Source: Spinacia oleracea (Eukaryota; Streptophyta; Magnoliopsida; Caryophyllales; Amaranthaceae). Taken from it: a stretch of 64,000 nt of DNA. The notes under the pieces were generated by a model that was not told the DNA's origin, searched no databases, and saw nothing but the letters and a program-made list of their open reading frames with translations. The position numbers and the translations under genes are program-made. Positions within the stretch are counted from its first letter, which is position 1; each line of letters opens with the position of its first letter. Positions 50,319 to 62,145 of the stretch are shown here, piece after piece. The DNA lies in NCBI RefSeq assembly GCF_020520425.1, contig NC_079492.1, positions 109,713,157-109,777,156 on the forward strand, given 5' to 3'.

Positions 50319-50346
50319 GTCTCCCACTTGTCCTTAGGGACAAGTG
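50319..50346 (-). promoter_or_regulatory. Copy E polypurine tract with stem-loop
   Basis: AAGTGGGAGAC on the minus strand beside the LTR, with the CACTTGTCC/GGACAAGTG stem at 50325-50346, unchanged from B and D. Confidence 0.65.
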
Positions 50347-50478
50347 TGCATTTCCTAATTCCTTTGTCGCTCGATGCTTGCTCTTGAACATAAGGTAAGA
50401 GTTGTCATCCTTATTATGTCCAGAGGTGTTCCTCGGTTTCAAAGTTCAACTGATCAAATAAACAGATAATCATAGCCT

Positions 50479-50703
50479 ATGATTCATCCGAGCACGGCCA
50501 TGCATTTCACAGTTTCTAGCTCTCCGAGTGGCCTTGTACAACTTTTAAGCATCTCATCCCGATTTATGGGAGGACAATCCCAATCTTGTGATCTTGAGAT
50601 TAGACTTCGTTTGATAGGTGATTACCTGAGCGTTGCCTTTATAGCCTCCTTTTACGGTGCGACGGTTGGTCAACGTCAAAGCAACCAGTTCTCAAACAAG
50701 TAA
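50479..50703 (+). CDS. Antisense ORF between pol and 3' LTR, copy E (74 aa)
   Basis: Same protein as the ORF at 24490-24714, begun by a true ATG. Third-position differences from B include ACA/ACG, TTT/TTC, CCA/CCG, TGC/TGT and two AGT/AGC. The sequence is Ser-rich with a possible short hydrophobic stretch (LSVAFIASFYGATV). No known family recognised. No promoter for it is identified. Confidence 0.3.
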   Translation: MIHPSTAMHFTVSSSPSGLVQLLSISSRFMGGQSQSCDLEIRLRLIGDYLSVAFIASFYGATVGQRQSNQFSNK

Positions 50704-51183
50704 TCTCAAATCACTCAGGTATTGAGGATTTAGTGTCTAATAGTTTTAATGAAATTTACTTATGACAGATTTTCATCTCTTACAGTAAAGTTTCATAGGT
50801 CTTGTCCGATACTAGTCTTCCCAAAGTAAGTATCTATGCAAATGATTATGACATTGCCATGTCCACATAGTTCAAGAAACAGAACTACTAGTCATCTTGC
50901 ATTCTAATCGTCTAACGTTTTCTATGCGTCCAATTTTATAGAAAACTCCGACTAGGGACCATTTTCAACCTTTGACATTCAAGTTCACTTGATAGACATT
51001 TCTTAGTCACAGGACTGGTCCTGACAGTCTATCTTGAATATATCGTCAAATTGAAGGGACTCATCATTTAATAAACCACAAATTAAATGGAAAAATGAAT
51101 TCTTTTCATTTATTGTGAATGATTAACTAATAATGTTTTACAAAGATTTAAACTCTAAAACTTTAAAATATTAAACAGAGACA

Positions 51184-52968
51184 TCAAAGCCATTCTCCAA
51201 TATGCTTGATTTCCATAGCTGCAGTGTGCGAGTTGTGCTTCGCCTGCGGCAGAGGTTTAGTTAATGGATCTGATATGTTGTCATCAGTACCAATTTTGCT
51301 TATCTCGACTTCTTTTCTTTCAACGAACTCTCGTAGAAGGTGAAATCTACGAAGTACATGCTTGACTCTCTGGTGGTGTCTAGGCTCCTTTGCCCGTGCA
51401 ATAGCTCCGTTATTATCACAATACAGGGCTATTGGTCCTTTAATGGAGGGGACTACACCGAGTTCACCTATGAACTTCCTTAGCCATATAGCTTCCTTTG
51501 CTGCTTCATGTGCAGCAATGTACTCCGCTTTAGTTGTAGAATCCTCAATGGTGCTTTGCTTAGCACTTTTCCAGCTTACTGCTCCTCCGTTGAGGCAGAA
51601 GACAAACCCAGACTGTGATCTGAAATCATCTTTGTCGGTTTGGAAACTTGCGTCCGTATAGCCTTTAACAATTAATTCATCATCTCCACCATAGACCAGG
51701 AAGTCATCTTTGTGCCTTTTCAGGTACTTCAGAATGTTCTTGGCAGCAGTCCAATGCGCCTCTCCTGGGTCTGACCGGTATCTGCTCGTAGCACTGAGTG
51801 CGTACGCAACATCCGGGCGTGTACATATCATAGCATACATTATTGAACCAATCAATGATGCATATGGAATCCCATTCATTCGTCTACGCTCATCAAGTGT
51901 TTTTGGGCACTGAGTCTTGCTTAGAGTCATTCCATGAGACATGGGTAGGTAGCCTCGCTTGGAGTCCGCCATCTTGAACCTATCAAGCACCTTATTGATA
52001 TAAATGCTTTGACTAAGTCCAATCATCTTTTTAGATCTATCTCTGTAAATCTTGATGCCCAATATGTACTGTGCTTCTCCTAGATCTTTCATCGAAAAAC
52101 ATTTCCCAAGCCAAATCTTGACAGAGTTCAACATAGGAATGTCATTTCCGATAAGTAATATGTCGTCGACATATAATACTAGGAAAGAAATTTTGCTCCC
52201 ACTGACCTTCTTGTATACACAAGATTCGCCCGCGTTCTTGATGAAACCAAAGTCACTGACTGCTTCATCAAAACGTATATTCCAGCTCCTAGATGCCTGC
52301 TTCAATCCGTAGATTGACTTCTTTAGCTTGCATACCTTTTTAGCATTCTTTGGATCCTCAAAACCTTCAGGCTGTGTCATAAACACAGTTTCTGTTAAAA
52401 CGCCGTTTAAGAAAGCAGTTTTGACATCCATCTGCCATATTTCGTAATCGTAATATGCAGCGATTGCTAACATTATCCGAATAGACTTTAGCATTGCAAC
52501 TGGTGAAAAGGTTTCATCGTAATCCACACCGTGGACTTGCCTGTAACCTTTTGCAACCAATCTAGCTTTGAAAACTTCAAGTTTCCCATCCTTGTCCTTT
52601 TTCAGTTTGAAAACCCATTTGCTTCCAATGGCTTGGTAGCCATCTGGCAAATCGACCAAATCCCATACTTGGTTTTCAGACATGGAGTCTAATTCAGATT
52701 GCATGGCTTCTTGCCACTGCTTGGAGCTAGGGCTCGTCATAGCTTGTTTGTAAGTCGCAGGTTCATCACTTTCAAGTAATAGAACGTCATAGCTCTCGTT
52801 CGTCAAAATACCTAAGTACCTTTCCGGTTGAGATCTATATCTTTGCGATCTACGCGGGGTAACATTTCTAGATTGACCATGATTCTCACCAGATTCTTCT
52901 AAAGATCTCTGAGTTTCATCCTGAATGTCATCTTGAGCATTCTCTAGAGTTTGTTGTTCGACTCGAAT
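51184..52968 (-). pseudogene. Copy E reverse transcriptase and RNase H (open)
   Basis: Open frame from the nonsense codon at 52969 to the pol stop at 51184. Counting from 52806, RT has WQMDVKTAFLNG (Asp127) and YVDDILLIG (212-220), and RNase H has GYTDASF (Asp385), TTKAEYIA (Glu428), YCDNNGA (Asp464) and ISDPLTK (Asp513), so all catalytic residues are present. It makes cDNA and removes the RNA template inside the virus-like particle. There is no start codon of its own: it belongs to a gag-pol polyprotein and is cut off by the upstream TAA, hence classed as a pseudogene fragment despite being intact. Confidence 0.9.
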
Positions 52969-53486
52969 TTATTCGAGGTCTACTTTTCTCCCACTTGTCA
53001 TTTTGGAAATGTGATATTTCTCCAAAAAGACACCATCTCGAGCAACAAACACCTTGTTCTCAGATGTATTGTAGAAGTAATACCCCTTTGTTTCCTTTGG
53101 ATAGCCCAAAAGGATACATTTGTCAGATTTTGGATGAAGTTTGTCTGAAATTAATCGTTTGACGTATACTTCACATCCCCAAATCTTAAGAAAAGACACA
53201 TTTGGAGGCTTTCCAAACCATAATTCGTATGGAGTCTTTTCGACAGCTTTAGACGGAGCTCTATTTATAGTGAGTGCAGCTGTATTTAGTGCATGTCCCC
53301 AAAATTCTAATGGAAGTTCGGCCTGACCCATCATTGACCTGACCATGTCTAGCAAGGTTCTGTTCCGCCGTTCCGACACACCGTTCCATTGTGGTGTTCC
53401 AGGAGGAGTCAATTCTGATAGAATTCCACATTCTTTCAGATGGTCATCAAATTCATAGCTCAGATATTCACCGCCTCTATCAGACC
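52969..53486 (-). pseudogene. Copy E integrase, C-terminal two-thirds
   Basis: Contains TPPGTPQWNGVSERRNRTLL with the catalytic Glu region and KTPYELWFGKPP. Two lesions bound it: a one-base deletion near 53487 (in the codons for ALRSDRGGEY) and a GAA to TAA change at 52969-52971. Otherwise nearly identical to copy F. Confidence 0.9.
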
Positions 53487-54322
53487 GCGTGCCTTAATCT
53501 TCTTGCCTAATTGATTCTCTACTTCACTCTGAAATTCCTTGAATTTGTCAAAGGATTCAGACTTATGCTTTATTAGGTAGACATAACCATATCTACTGAA
53601 GTCATCAGTGAAAGTGATAAAGTAGCTGAAACCACCTCTAGCATTTGTACTCATTGGTCCACATACATCTGTATGGATTAAACCCAATAGTTCATTTACT
53701 CTTTCTCCAACTTTAGAGAAAGGTTGCTTTGTCATTTTGCCAAATAAACATGATTCGCATTTACCATAATCCTCTAAGTCAAATGGTTCTAGAATTCCTT
53801 CCTTTTGAAGTCTTTCTAAGCGTTTCAAGTTTATATGGCCTAATCGACAATGCCACAGATAGGTGAGATCTGAATCATTCTTTTTGGCCTTTTTGGTATT
53901 TATGTTATATACTTGTTTGTCGTGATCTAATAAATAAAGTCCATTGACTAATCTAGCAGATCCATAAAACATCTCTTTAAAATAAAACGAACAACTATTG
54001 TCTTTTATTAAAAAGGAAAATCCCTTAGCATCTAAGCAAGAAACTGAAATGATATTTTTAGTAAGACTTGGAACATGGAAACATTCTTCCAGTTCCAAAA
54101 CTAGTCCGGAGGGCAACGACAAAAAGTAAGTTCCTACAGCTAATGCAGCAATCCGTGCTCCATTTCCCACTCGTAGGTCGACTTCACCCTTGCTTAACTT
54201 TCTACTTCTTCTTAGTCCCTGTGGATTGGAACATAAGTGTGAGCCACAACCTGTATCTAATACCCAAGAAGTTGAATTAGCAAGTATACAGTCTATAACG
54301 AAAATACCCGAAGATGGAACGA
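53487..54322 (-). pseudogene. Copy E protease, GAG-pre-integrase and N-terminal integrase
   Basis: Minus-strand order: the protease region with VLDTGCGSHLC near 54250, CFHVPSLTKNIISVS, the HHCC-like LWHCRLGHINLKRLE (pre-integrase zinc site), then HTDVCGPM and TDDFSRYGY with the first integrase aspartates. An 8-base deletion near 54330 puts it out of frame with gag. Confidence 0.85.
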
Positions 54323-55140
54323 CTGTTCCGTTCTTCCTTTAGCTTCAAGCAATCTCTCTTCCAATGCCCCTTCTTCTTGCAGTAGAAGCATTCGGATTCA
54401 GAAGTGGGTTGACTGACCTTCCTCTTTACAGATTTGGCGCCAGTTTGCTTAGTTGGGCTGGCCTTGTTGCCACCTTTCTTAGTATTCCTCTTCTTTCCAG
54501 ATTTCTTGAACTTGCCCCCACGCACCATAAGCACATCCTGCTTATCACTTTTGAGCGTCTTTTCAACGGTCTTCAGCATACCGTGAAGCTCAGTGAGCGT
54601 TTTGTCCAGACTATTCATACTGTAGTTCAGTTTGAACTGATCATACCCGCTATGAAGAGAATGGAGGATGGTGTCTATAGCCATTTCCTGAGAAAATTGC
54701 TGATCCAGCCGACTCATATTCTCAATGAGTCCAATCATTTTGAGAACATGTGGACTTACGAGCTCGCCTTTCTTAAGCTTGGTCTCAAGAATTTGCCTAT
54801 GAGTCTCGAATCTTTCGACTCGAGCCAGATCTTGGAACATGTTCTTCAACTCACTGATGATTGTGAAAGCATCTGAGTTGATGAACGTTTTCTGCAGATC
54901 CGCACTCATGGTGGCGAGCATTAGACATTTCACATCCTTGTTGGCATCAATCCAACGATTGAGGGCTGCCTGAGTGACCCCGTCGCCTGCGGCTTCGGGC
55001 ATCGCCTCATCTAGGACATACTCCTTTTCTTCCTGCATAAGAACTATTTGCAAGTTCCTTTGCCAGTCAAGGAAGTTTTTCCCGTTCAACTTCTCCTTTT
55101 CGAGAATTGATCGAATGTTGAATGAATTGTTGTTTGCCAT
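54323..55140 (-). pseudogene. Copy E gag (type 1)
   Basis: ATG at 55140 gives MANNNSFNIRSILEKEKLNG, then FLDWQRNLQIVLMQEEKEYV, a helical capsid-like core (to about 220), a basic KKSGKKRNTKKGG region and the knuckle CFYCKKKGHWKRDC. The frame is open through the knuckle; an 8-base deletion (CTGATCTT-like word present in A and B, absent here) then diverts it to a short out-of-frame tail ending at 54277. Gag could still be made as a separate protein. The in-frame upstream extension to 55233 has no ATG. Confidence 0.88.
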
Positions 55141-57869
55141 ATTAAAAACTTCAATTGAAAAGAATAAACAAATAAATAACCATTCACAGTTTCTCTTAAT
55201 AAACTTAAATTCTAGCATACATGCATAATTCAATGTTTATTAAGCATTTTATTCAAGTTATGTGTTCCGGCAGGTGTGAATAAAATGATTCCAAGATCCT
55301 AAAATCATTGAAGAACTAAGCACAGTTTGTCGACTTAATCCTAAAACATCTTAGGTAAGCAAAAGCCTTTTGCTAATAGTCTAGAAACTATTCTTGGTTG
55401 ATAGGTACGTCTAAGAACTTATTAGGTAAACCTATCGATTTTGCCACGACATAAAAGGACTCCTTACTTATATCGTTGAGTTCCACCAAAACTAACATGT
55501 ACTCACAATTATTTGTGTACCTTGCCCCTTTAGGACCAATAAGTAACACCTCGCTGAGCGAAAACTATTACTAGATTGATGTAAAGGATATCCAAGCAAG
55601 TGTATATTTTGGCATGGCACCTTTTAACTCAATTTTTAAGTTTGGAACTTAAGGCTCTTACTATGTTGGTTAGATTTTAAGTGAACAAAAATCCTTAATC
55701 ATGCAATATAATCAAGCCACAATCTTATGCATAATTAAGACATATTTAAAGCAATAAATAACTTAAAGCATGCATAAGATAAAAGTGATCTAGTATGGCC
55801 CGACTTCATCTTGAAGCTTTGACTTCAAAGTCCGTCTTGAAAATCTCTGTGGGAGGCACCATTTTCTTCAAATAGGATAAGCTATAATTAAAACTAATTA
55901 CAACTATTTGATGGTACGCAGACCATATTTGAATTGAAAAACAACTTTGGTACTTTAGACCAATTACATTCAAATTAATGGTACGCAGACCATATTTTCT
56001 ATCCTATTTGGGCCATACTAGTCACTTCATAACCTAAAAGACAGTACATATACAATATATACCATTCACCCATTCATTATCATGAATGGCCCACATAGCT
56101 GGTTAGTAAAACACATTATGCATCACGTAAACATTTGCAGCAATTAATCAAGGGCACCAATAATCTATCAATTATTCAGTCCTTATTAATTCTAATCAAG
56201 TTGTTTTAACCTTAAGGATTCGTAGACCTAATCAAGAGTTTATGACTAAAAAGCGCTCCCACTTAAACCAATAAATTCATATGCTTTACTAATTTTAAAC
56301 ATAAAAATGTATTTCAAGTCTAACCGGAAACATACAAATTTAATTAAAATTTAAAGCCCATATAAATTTATAATTGAATCCAAAAATTATAATTTGATTT
56401 CAGTCGTATTTAAATTAATTCATGATTTTAATTTTAGTAAAATAATTAGAATAAATAAAATTTATTATAATTACAATATTCAAAATTAAAATCCAAGAAA
56501 ATAATTTAAATTATAAATTTTAAAATTAATTAAAATTACGTAAACTGAAAATTTCAAATTAAACATTCAAAACGATCTAATCGCAATGCAAACACCCTAC
56601 GCATTGCACGCCCATGGGCCACACGCACACAGCCATCGCTGGCCATGTGCGCGCAGCCCATGCGCTCGTCGCATAGCTGCTGCATCTACCCATCGCAAGC
56701 CATCGCACAAGTTGGTGCTCGCTGCGCGCGCGCCAGCGCTTGCTGCGCGCGCTCCAGCGCTCGATGCACGCGAGCCATCGCTCGCTGTGCGCGAGCAATT
56801 GCTCGCTGCGCGCGATCGACGCTGGGCGCAGCGCTCGTGGCACGCGAGCTTGCGCTCGCTGCGCGCGAGGCTGCGCCCGCTTGCGCGAGGCAGTGCGCGT
56901 TGTGGCGCAGCTCGCTTGCTGCCCACACGCGACTGCCGTGCCTTGCCTTCGCCCATGCCCATTCATCCATAGCTCGTGGCCCACGACACAAGGCAGGGCT
57001 GCTGCCTTGTGCTCGTGCACCATGCCCTTGCTCATTGCATTCGTGCCGCACGGGCGACGAGCTCCCTTGCTCGTCGTTGCATGCCCGCACTATACAACAC
57101 CCCTTAAGGGTAACACGAAGCGTCCGTTGCTTTGTGCGTGCAAGTTATATGAACGAATCGCATAAAAATTTAAAATTTATATTTAAAATTAATGACAAAT
57201 TAATAAATTAATATTAATTTCATAATTTTAGGGCGAAAAATCGAAAATTTATTATTCAATTGATTTCCGATTATCATGGATTCAAGCCTAGGTCATAAAA
57301 ATTTAAAATTTATCATATATTTACAATTTTTATGGTGGTTTTTAATCATAGGTTTCTAATTAAATTATAATTCATTATGAAAATCAAATTAATTCTAAAT
57401 TATTCTAATTTTCAACTAATTAATCATAATTACAAATTAGATTGCATAATTAACAAGGCTAGGCATTCATACTTGTTAAACATATACAGTAGGTCAATCA
57501 AAAATTCAAGATTTATCAACAAGAATCGCAAATATTTAATTTAACATCTTAAATTTACGAAATTTTGCATTCGAAAAACTAAAACCTTCGAAAAGTCATA
57601 GTTAGGCTACGAATTTGAGAATTCTAGGTTCGGCAGAAAAATAATATTTTTGTCAAAATTTTAGAATGCCTTTTACATGCGGAATTGACACAAAAATCAC
57701 TCGATTTGGATGAGTAACGAAGAAACTGCCGAAAAACTGCGTACGTATAATTAAATAAACGCAATTTGCAATTAATTAACAATTACGAAAATTAATCACC
57801 CCTTTTAATTCTTGCAAATTTGTAATATTTAACCATGTTCATGCAATTTAGATTATGAAAATAATAAGA
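55141..57869 (-). mobile_element. Copy E 5' leader
   Basis: Shared family leader: paired hairpins at 55911-55926 and 55978-55993, GC-rich cassette at 56580-57150 with its CCCTTAAGGG-containing end, AT-rich rest. Several long overlapping ORFs in the GC cassette (up to 188 codons) are low-complexity and are not called. Confidence 0.85.
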
Positions 57870-57883
57870 GGCTCGTGATACCA
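57870..57883 (-). promoter_or_regulatory. Copy E primer-binding site
   Basis: Minus-strand TGGTATCACGAGCC, one base from the LTR end at 57885. Confidence 0.75.
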
Positions 57884-57884
57884 C

Positions 57885-59326
57885 TGTTAGGTTATGATAC
57901 ATATGACAATTCATAAATCATGCGGAAACAACCATTAAGCCAGGAATACATATTATTTACACATAATCATATAGCATAATTTAGATGCATACTCTTTGTT
58001 GCGTGCCTTCCCTAGCTGCGCCCGAACCGAACAAGAACAAGTCTTTAGGACTCCAAGTTTCGTCCCTCCGTAGATAGTCCACAGCACGTCCGGATCCGCC
58101 TTAAGATTGACCAACTAGAATCGCCCCTAAGGTACTATAAATTTTCGGCACTTTTGAGCAAGATGTGTGACTGAATTTTCTCTCAAAAACTCACTTTGAA
58201 TACTTGAAAACTCGTTATAAATTGTGAACCCAGGCCACATATTTATAGGGGTATGGAAAGAGAATTGGAATCCTATTAGGATACGAATTAATTAAATTAG
58301 AATTATAATAAAACTCTTATTTAATTAATTTATCAAATAGAATTAGGAATTTAATCATTAAACGAATTTTGCACGTTTTAGGTTTCGTATGCGAACACAA
58401 ACACTTACGCGAGCATGACCCGCAAGCGTGCAGCCATGCCCGTGCACAGCCCACACGGCCGCACGGCCCACGCGAGCTACAAGCCCACGCGAGCTGCAGC
58501 AATGCTCGCAGCCCACTGCTCGCAGCTGCGCGCGCTGCGCGCGCTGCCACGACCTGCTGGGCCTGGCCTTGCGCTGGGCCTGGCGTGGCCTTGGCTGTTC
58601 GTGTGGCGCGCTTGGCTTGCTGGGCGATGGCCTGGCTTCGTGCTGGGCCCTCGTCCGGCAGGCCTCGTCCGATGCTTATTCGTACGATACGCTTCCGATT
58701 AAATTCCCGATTCCGGAATATATTTCCGATACGAACAATATTTAATATTTTCGATTCCGGAATTAATTTCCGTTTCGAACAAATATTTAATATTTCCGTT
58801 TTCGGAATTATTTTCCGATTCCGATAATATTTCCGATTCAGACAATATTTCCGTTTCCGGCAATATTTCCGATTCCGCCAATATTTCTATTTCCGATAAT
58901 ATTTTCCGATACGTACCATGTTTCCGTTTCCGGCAACATCTACGACTTGGATAATATTTATATTTCCGATACGATCCATATTTCCGCTTCCGGCAACATC
59001 ATCGTTTCCGGAGTATTCATTTCTTGCCTGTGACGATCTCAGCTCCCACTGAAACCAAGATCCGTCGATTCCGAATATCCATAGTTGGAGTATTTAATGC
59101 CATTAAATACTTGATCCGTTTACGTACTATTTGTGTGACCCTACGGGTTCAGTCAAGAGTAAGCTGTGGATTAATATCATTAATTCCACTTGAACTGAAG
59201 CGGCCTCTAGCTAGGAATTCAGCTCACTTGATCTCACTGAATTATTAACTTGTTAATTAATACTGAACCGCATTTATTAGACTTATCATTGAATGCATAC
59301 TTGGACCAAGGGCATTATTTCCTTCA
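57885..59326 (-). mobile_element. Copy E 5' LTR (1442 bp), promoter LTR
   Basis: TG...CA ends, minus TATA box at 58240-58247 (TATTTATA on plus), which would drive the element's transcript leftwards. GC-rich segment 58400-58680 and TTTCCG array 58690-59010. Differs from the 3' LTR at about ten positions plus a 7-bp indel near 58797. Confidence 0.95.
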
Positions 59327-61256
59327 ATTTCAGAGTGAAGTAGAGAATCAATTAGGCAAGAAGATTAAGGCACTGCGGTCTGATAGAGGCGGTGAATATC
59401 TGAGCTATGAATTTGATGACCATCTGAAAGAATGTGGAATTCTATCAGAATTGACTCCTCCTGGAACACCACAATGGAACGGTGTGTCGGAACGGAGGAA
59501 CAGAACCTTGCTAGACATGGTCAGGTCAATGATGGGTCAGGCCAAACTTCCATTAGAATTTTGGGGACATGCACTAAATACAGCTGCACTCACTATAAAT
59601 AAAGCTCCGTCTAAAGCTGTCGAAAAGACTCCATACGAATTATGGTTTGGAAAGCCTCCAAATGTGTCTTTTCTTAAGATTCGGGGATGTGAAGTATACG
59701 TCAAACGATTAATTTCAGACAAACTTCATCCAAAATCTGACAAATGTATCCTTGTGGGCTATCCAAAGGAAACAAAGGGGTATTACTTCTACAATACATC
59801 TGAGAACAAGTTGTTTGTTGCTCGAGATGGTGTCTTTTTGGAGAAAGATCACATTTCCAAAATGACAAGTGGGAGAAAAGTAGACCTCGAAGAAATTCGA
59901 GTCGAACAACAAACTCTAGAGAATGCTCAAGATGACATTCAGGATGAAACTCAGAGATCTTTAGAAGAATCTGGTGAGAATCATGGTCAATCTAGAAATG
60001 TTACCCCGCGTAGATCGCAAAGATATAGATCTCAACGGGAAAGGTACTTAGGTATTTTGATGAACGAGAGCTATGACATTCTATTACTTGAAAGTGATGA
60101 ACCTGCGACTTACAAACAAGCTATGACGAGCCCTAGCTCCAAGCAATGGCAAGAAGCCATGCAATCTGAATTAGACTCCATGTTTGAAAACCAAGTATGG
60201 GATTTGGTCGATTTGCCAGATGGCTACCAAGCCATTGGAAGCAAATGGGTTTTCAAACTGAAAAAGGACAAGGATGGGAAACTTGAAGTTTTCAAAGCTA
60301 GATTGGTTGCAAAAGGTTACAGGCAAGTCCACGGTGTGGATTACGATGAAACCTTTTCACCAGTTGCAATGCTAAAGTCTATTCGGATAATGTTAGCAAT
60401 CGCTGCATATTACGATTACGAAATATGGCAGATGGATGTCAAAACTACTTTCTTAAACGGTGTTTTAACAGAAATTGTGTTTATGACACAGCCTGAAGGT
60501 TTTGAGGATCCAAAGAATGCTAAAAAGATATGCAAGCTAAAGAAGTCAATCTACGGATTGAAGCAGGCATCCAGGAGCTGGAATATACGTTTTGATGAAG
60601 CAGTCAGTGACTTTGGTTTCATCAAGAACGCAGACGAATCTTGTGTATACAAGAAGGTCAGTGGGAGCAAAATTGCTTTCCTAGTATTATATGTCGATGA
60701 CATATTACTTATCGGAAATGACATTCCTATGTTGAACTCTGTCAAGATTTGGCTTGGGAAATGTTTTTCGATGAAAGATCTAGGAGAAGCACAGTACATA
60801 TTGGACATCAAGATTTACAGAGATAGATCTAAAAAGATGATTGGACTTAGTCAAAGCACTTATATCAATAAGGTGCTTGATAGGTTCAAGATGGCAGACT
60901 CTAAGCGAGGCTACCTACCCATGTCTCATGGAATAACTCTAAGCAAGACTCAGTGCCCAAAAACACTTGATGAGCGTAGACGAATGAATGGGATTCCATA
61001 TGCATCATTGATTGGTTCAATAACGTATGCTATGATATGTACACGCCCGGATGTTGCGTACGCTCATCAAAGCTACGAGCAGATACCAGTCAGACCCAGG
61101 AGAGGCACATTGGACTGCTGCCAAGAATATTCTGAAGTACCTGAAAAGGCACAAAGATGACTTCCTGGTCTATGGTGGAGATGATGAATTAATTGTTAAA
61201 GGCTATACGGACGCAAGTTTCCAAACCGACAAAGATGATTTCAGATTACAGTCTGG
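59327..61256 (+). pseudogene. Copy F pol: integrase (part), RT, start of RNase H
   Basis: Plus-oriented pol continuous from FQSEVENQLGKKIKALRSDR through QWNGVSERRNRTLLD, the Pro/Arg linker TPRRSQRYRSQ, WQMDVKTTFLNG and YVDDILLIG. The frame is open until a small deletion near 61063 (after RPDVAYA) shifts it; RNase H then reads in another frame to DDFRLQSG and stops at 61256, where LTR sequence begins. Open over about 570 codons, it is a less damaged copy than B. The stretch 59250-59326 in the same frame is E's LTR read antisense, not part of pol. Confidence 0.9.
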
Positions 61257-62145
61257 AAATATTATCGGAATCGGAAAATAATTCCGGAAACGGAAATATT
61301 AAATATTTGTTCGAAACGGAAATTAATTCCGGAATCGGAAATATTAAATATTGTTCGTATCGGAAATAAATTCCGGAATCGGGAATTTAATCGAAAGCGT
61401 ATCGTACGAATTAGCATCGGACGAGGCTCGCTAGACGAAGGCCCAGAACGAAGCCAGGCCATCGCCCAGCAAGCCACACGCATCACTAACACACGCCAAA
61501 GCCTCGACCAGGCCCAGCGCAAGCCAGGCCCAGCCGAAGCCATGGGCGCGCGCGGACAGTAGCATGGGCCGAGCGCTGTGCGCTCAGCATGGGCCGCAAG
61601 GCCTGCGCGGGTGTACGGTGCTCGTGCGATGCTCGTGTGCGAATCCTAAAGCTATCGGGATTCGATAAAAGATTAAATCCTAAACCTATTAGATAAAGTT
61701 TATTTAAATAGAGTCCTAGCAGGATTCTAATTAAATAAATTAGTATCCTAATAGGATTCAAATTCCTTTTCCATACCTCTATAAATAAGGGCCTAGGGTC
61801 ATTATTTATACACAAGTTTTCAAGTATTCAAAGCTAGGATTTTTAAGCAGAAAAATCAGCCATAACTCTTGCCCATTTAGCCGAAAATAAGTAGTACCTT
61901 AAGGGCGATTCTAGTTGGTCAATCTTAAGGCGGATCCGGACGTGCTGTGGACTATCTACGGAGGGACGACACTTGGAGTCCTAAAGACTTGTTCTTGTTC
62001 GGTTCGGGCGCAGCTAGGGAAGGCACGCAACAAAGAGTATGCATCTAAACTATGCTAAATGATTATGTGTAAATAATATGTTTTCCTGGCTTTATGGTTT
62101 TTTTCCGCATGATTTATGAATTGTCATATGTATCATAACCTAACA
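61257..62145 (+). mobile_element. Copy G LTR, 5' part missing
   Basis: Starts inside the CGGAAA array and runs to CATAACCTAACA at 62145. Very close to copy C's LTR, including the GC-rich segment (61430-61640). TATAAATA lies near 61780. The join to F pol at CTGG|AAAT shares only about two bases (GG), suggesting illegitimate recombination. Confidence 0.88.

Larger units (their letters stand above)
48883..59326 (-). mobile_element. Copy E: complete Ty1/copia element with TSD ATTTC
   Basis: A 10,444-bp element with LTRs at 48883-50318 and 57885-59326, PBS, leader, gag, pol and PPT in copia order (gag-protease-integrase-RT-RNase H). The 5-bp duplication ATTTC lies at 48878-48882 and 59327-59331. 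The LTRs differ by roughly ten substitutions and one 7-bp indel, so the insertion is recent. It interrupts the integrase of copy F. Its own coding region has three lesions (see parts), so it is probably not autonomous now. Confidence 0.95.

Noticed and set aside
56577-57211. 188-codon ORF and overlapping frames in the copy E leader
   Set aside because: Same GC-rich cassette artefact; Ala/Arg/Cys-rich with no conserved frame.
59250-61160. 636-codon ORF as a gene starting at 59250
   Set aside because: The first ~26 codons are E's LTR read antisense and fused by chance to F's integrase frame; the true content begins at 59327 and lacks its own start.
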